Of a stretch of DNA of 6,928 nucleotides, positions 6,168 to 6,928 are shown in pieces. Position numbers and translations under genes: made by a program. Every line of letters begins with the position of its first letter. Within the stretch, counting starts at the first letter, position 1. The notes beneath the pieces are model-generated. The model made no database searches. It was not told the origin of the DNA and worked only from the letters and a program-made list of their open reading frames with translations. Source of the DNA: Desulfobacterales bacterium (lineage in GTDB: Bacteria > Desulfobacterota > Desulfobacteria > Desulfobacterales > Desulfosalsimonadaceae); the NCBI GenBank assembly GCA_007135795.1, contig SLIE01000448.1, positions 1 to 6,928 on the forward strand, in the 5' to 3' direction.

Positions 6168-6881
6168 ATGATTAAAATAATTGGTATCCGGTTCAAACCG
6201 GCCGGAAAAATATATCACTTTAATTGCGGCGCATACGTACTGAAGATTGGCGATAAGGTGCTCGTTGAAACCGAGCACGGGCTTGGGTACGGCATCGTTA
6301 CGACACCGGCCGTTTCAATTGACCCGGACGAGTGTCGACAGTCGCTTAAAAAAATCTATCGTCCGATAACGGATGAAGATGTAAAACAACTCGAAGCCAA
6401 TACGATTACTGAAAACCATGCTTATGAATTCTGCCGGGAAAGCATTGTAACGCTCGGCTTGGAAATGAATCTGTTTGCCGTTGAAAGCAACTTTGAAGGG
6501 AGTAAGCTGACCTTCTTTTTTACGGCTGAAGGACGTGTTGACTTCAGAAAACTGGTTAAAATGCTGGTCAAACAGTTTCGAAGCAAGATTGAAATGCGGC
6601 AGGTCGGGATACGAAATCAGGCCAAGATGTGCGGCGGTATCGGGCGATGCGGAAGGCAGTTATGCTGTTCCTGTTTTCTTACCAAATTCGATCCGGTCAC
6701 GATCAAAATGGCAAAAAAACAGGGGCTTTCACTTAATCCAACGAAAATTTCAGGTGTGTGTGGAAGACTGATGTGCTGCTTGACATTTGAATCGGGCTAT
6801 TACGACAAAAAAAAAGACATTCACAACAAACTCAAAGATATATCAGAAGAACAAGTACAAGAAAAAACTAACAGTACATAG
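6168..6881 (+). CDS. ricT: RicT/YaaT-like PSP1-domain protein, cysteine-rich
   Basis: This 237-residue protein belongs to the PSP1/YaaT family. In Bacillus subtilis RicT (YaaT, 275 residues) forms an Fe-S-containing complex with RicA and RicF that promotes RNase Y-dependent RNA processing and affects sporulation and biofilm. Here the N-terminal part (residues 1-60) has IRFKPAGKIYHFNCG and GDKVLVETEHGLGYG. The PSP1 C-terminal domain carries the cysteine block KMCGGIGRCGRQLCCSCFL at 153-171, then IKMAKKQGLSLNPTKISG at 179-196 and VCGRLMCCLTFE at 197-208. There are eleven cysteines, eight of them between residues 155 and 204, enough to hold a metal or Fe-S cluster. It follows holB by 12 bases, the same gene order as holB-yaaT in Firmicutes. 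No strong Shine-Dalgarno is visible. The family is certain; its role outside Firmicutes, where RicA and RicF are usually not obvious, is not established. Confidence 0.92.
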   Translation: MIKIIGIRFKPAGKIYHFNCGAYVLKIGDKVLVETEHGLGYGIVTTPAVSIDPDECRQSLKKIYRPITDEDVKQLEANTITENHAYEFCRESIVTLGLEMNLFAVESNFEGSKLTFFFTAEGRVDFRKLVKMLVKQFRSKIEMRQVGIRNQAKMCGGIGRCGRQLCCSCFLTKFDPVTIKMAKKQGLSLNPTKISGVCGRLMCCLTFESGYYDKKKDIHNKLKDISEEQVQEKTNST

Positions 6882-6928
6882 TGCCGGAATTGAAAATCAG
6901 GATTCCAACGATATAATTATCATCTGAA
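6882..6928. other. Sequence after ricT to the right edge
   Basis: The last 47 bases hold no recognisable gene start. A weak inverted repeat (GGAAT and ATTCC separated by 11 bases) is present without a T-run, so no terminator can be called. The operon may continue beyond the window. Confidence 0.4.

Overview
The window reads as a chromosomal housekeeping segment from a Gram-negative bacterium, most likely a member of the former Deltaproteobacteria (Desulfobacterota, Desulfobacterales-like). The Gram-negative call rests on a full-length LptD, the outer-membrane lipopolysaccharide translocon. The lineage call is an inference from the style of the HU/IHF-type protein (a cysteine in the GFGSF turn and FKCGKEL near the C-terminus), from holB next to ricT, and from a moderate GC content judged by eye. 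No phage, insertion sequence, CRISPR array, tRNA or rRNA gene was seen.

Left part, minus strand (1-2114): reading leftward come a YhaM-like OB-fold/HD-domain 3'-5' exoribonuclease, then thymidylate kinase (tmk) only 8 bases downstream, then after a 202-base gap the first 96 codons of a PLP-dependent cysteine synthase-family enzyme that runs off the left edge. The first two look co-transcribed; the third may have its own promoter.

Divergent spacer (2115-2422) and lptD (2423-4666, plus strand): the 308-base spacer separates the minus-strand unit from lptD. It holds a TTGACA-type candidate promoter and a recurring 7-mer, ATATGCC in either orientation, found four times between 2183 and 2509. Two of these lie in a perfect 10-base inverted repeat inside the signal-peptide codons of lptD. 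lptD appears to begin at TTG without a convincing Shine-Dalgarno, preceded by two abutting mini-ORFs.

Right part, plus strand (4796-6881): a HU/IHF-family DNA-binding protein with a clear promoter candidate and strong Shine-Dalgarno, then holB (DNA polymerase III delta-prime) overlapping it by 14 bases, then ricT (PSP1/YaaT family) 12 bases later. This looks like one operon joining nucleoid structure, the clamp loader and a cysteine-rich regulator.

Together the genes supply dTDP for DNA synthesis (tmk), load the replication clamp (holB), bend DNA (HU/IHF), trim RNA (YhaM-like) and build the outer membrane (lptD). I did not find convincing evidence for an undescribed system. The most interesting unexplained structure is the repeated ATATGCC element and hairpin around the start of lptD.
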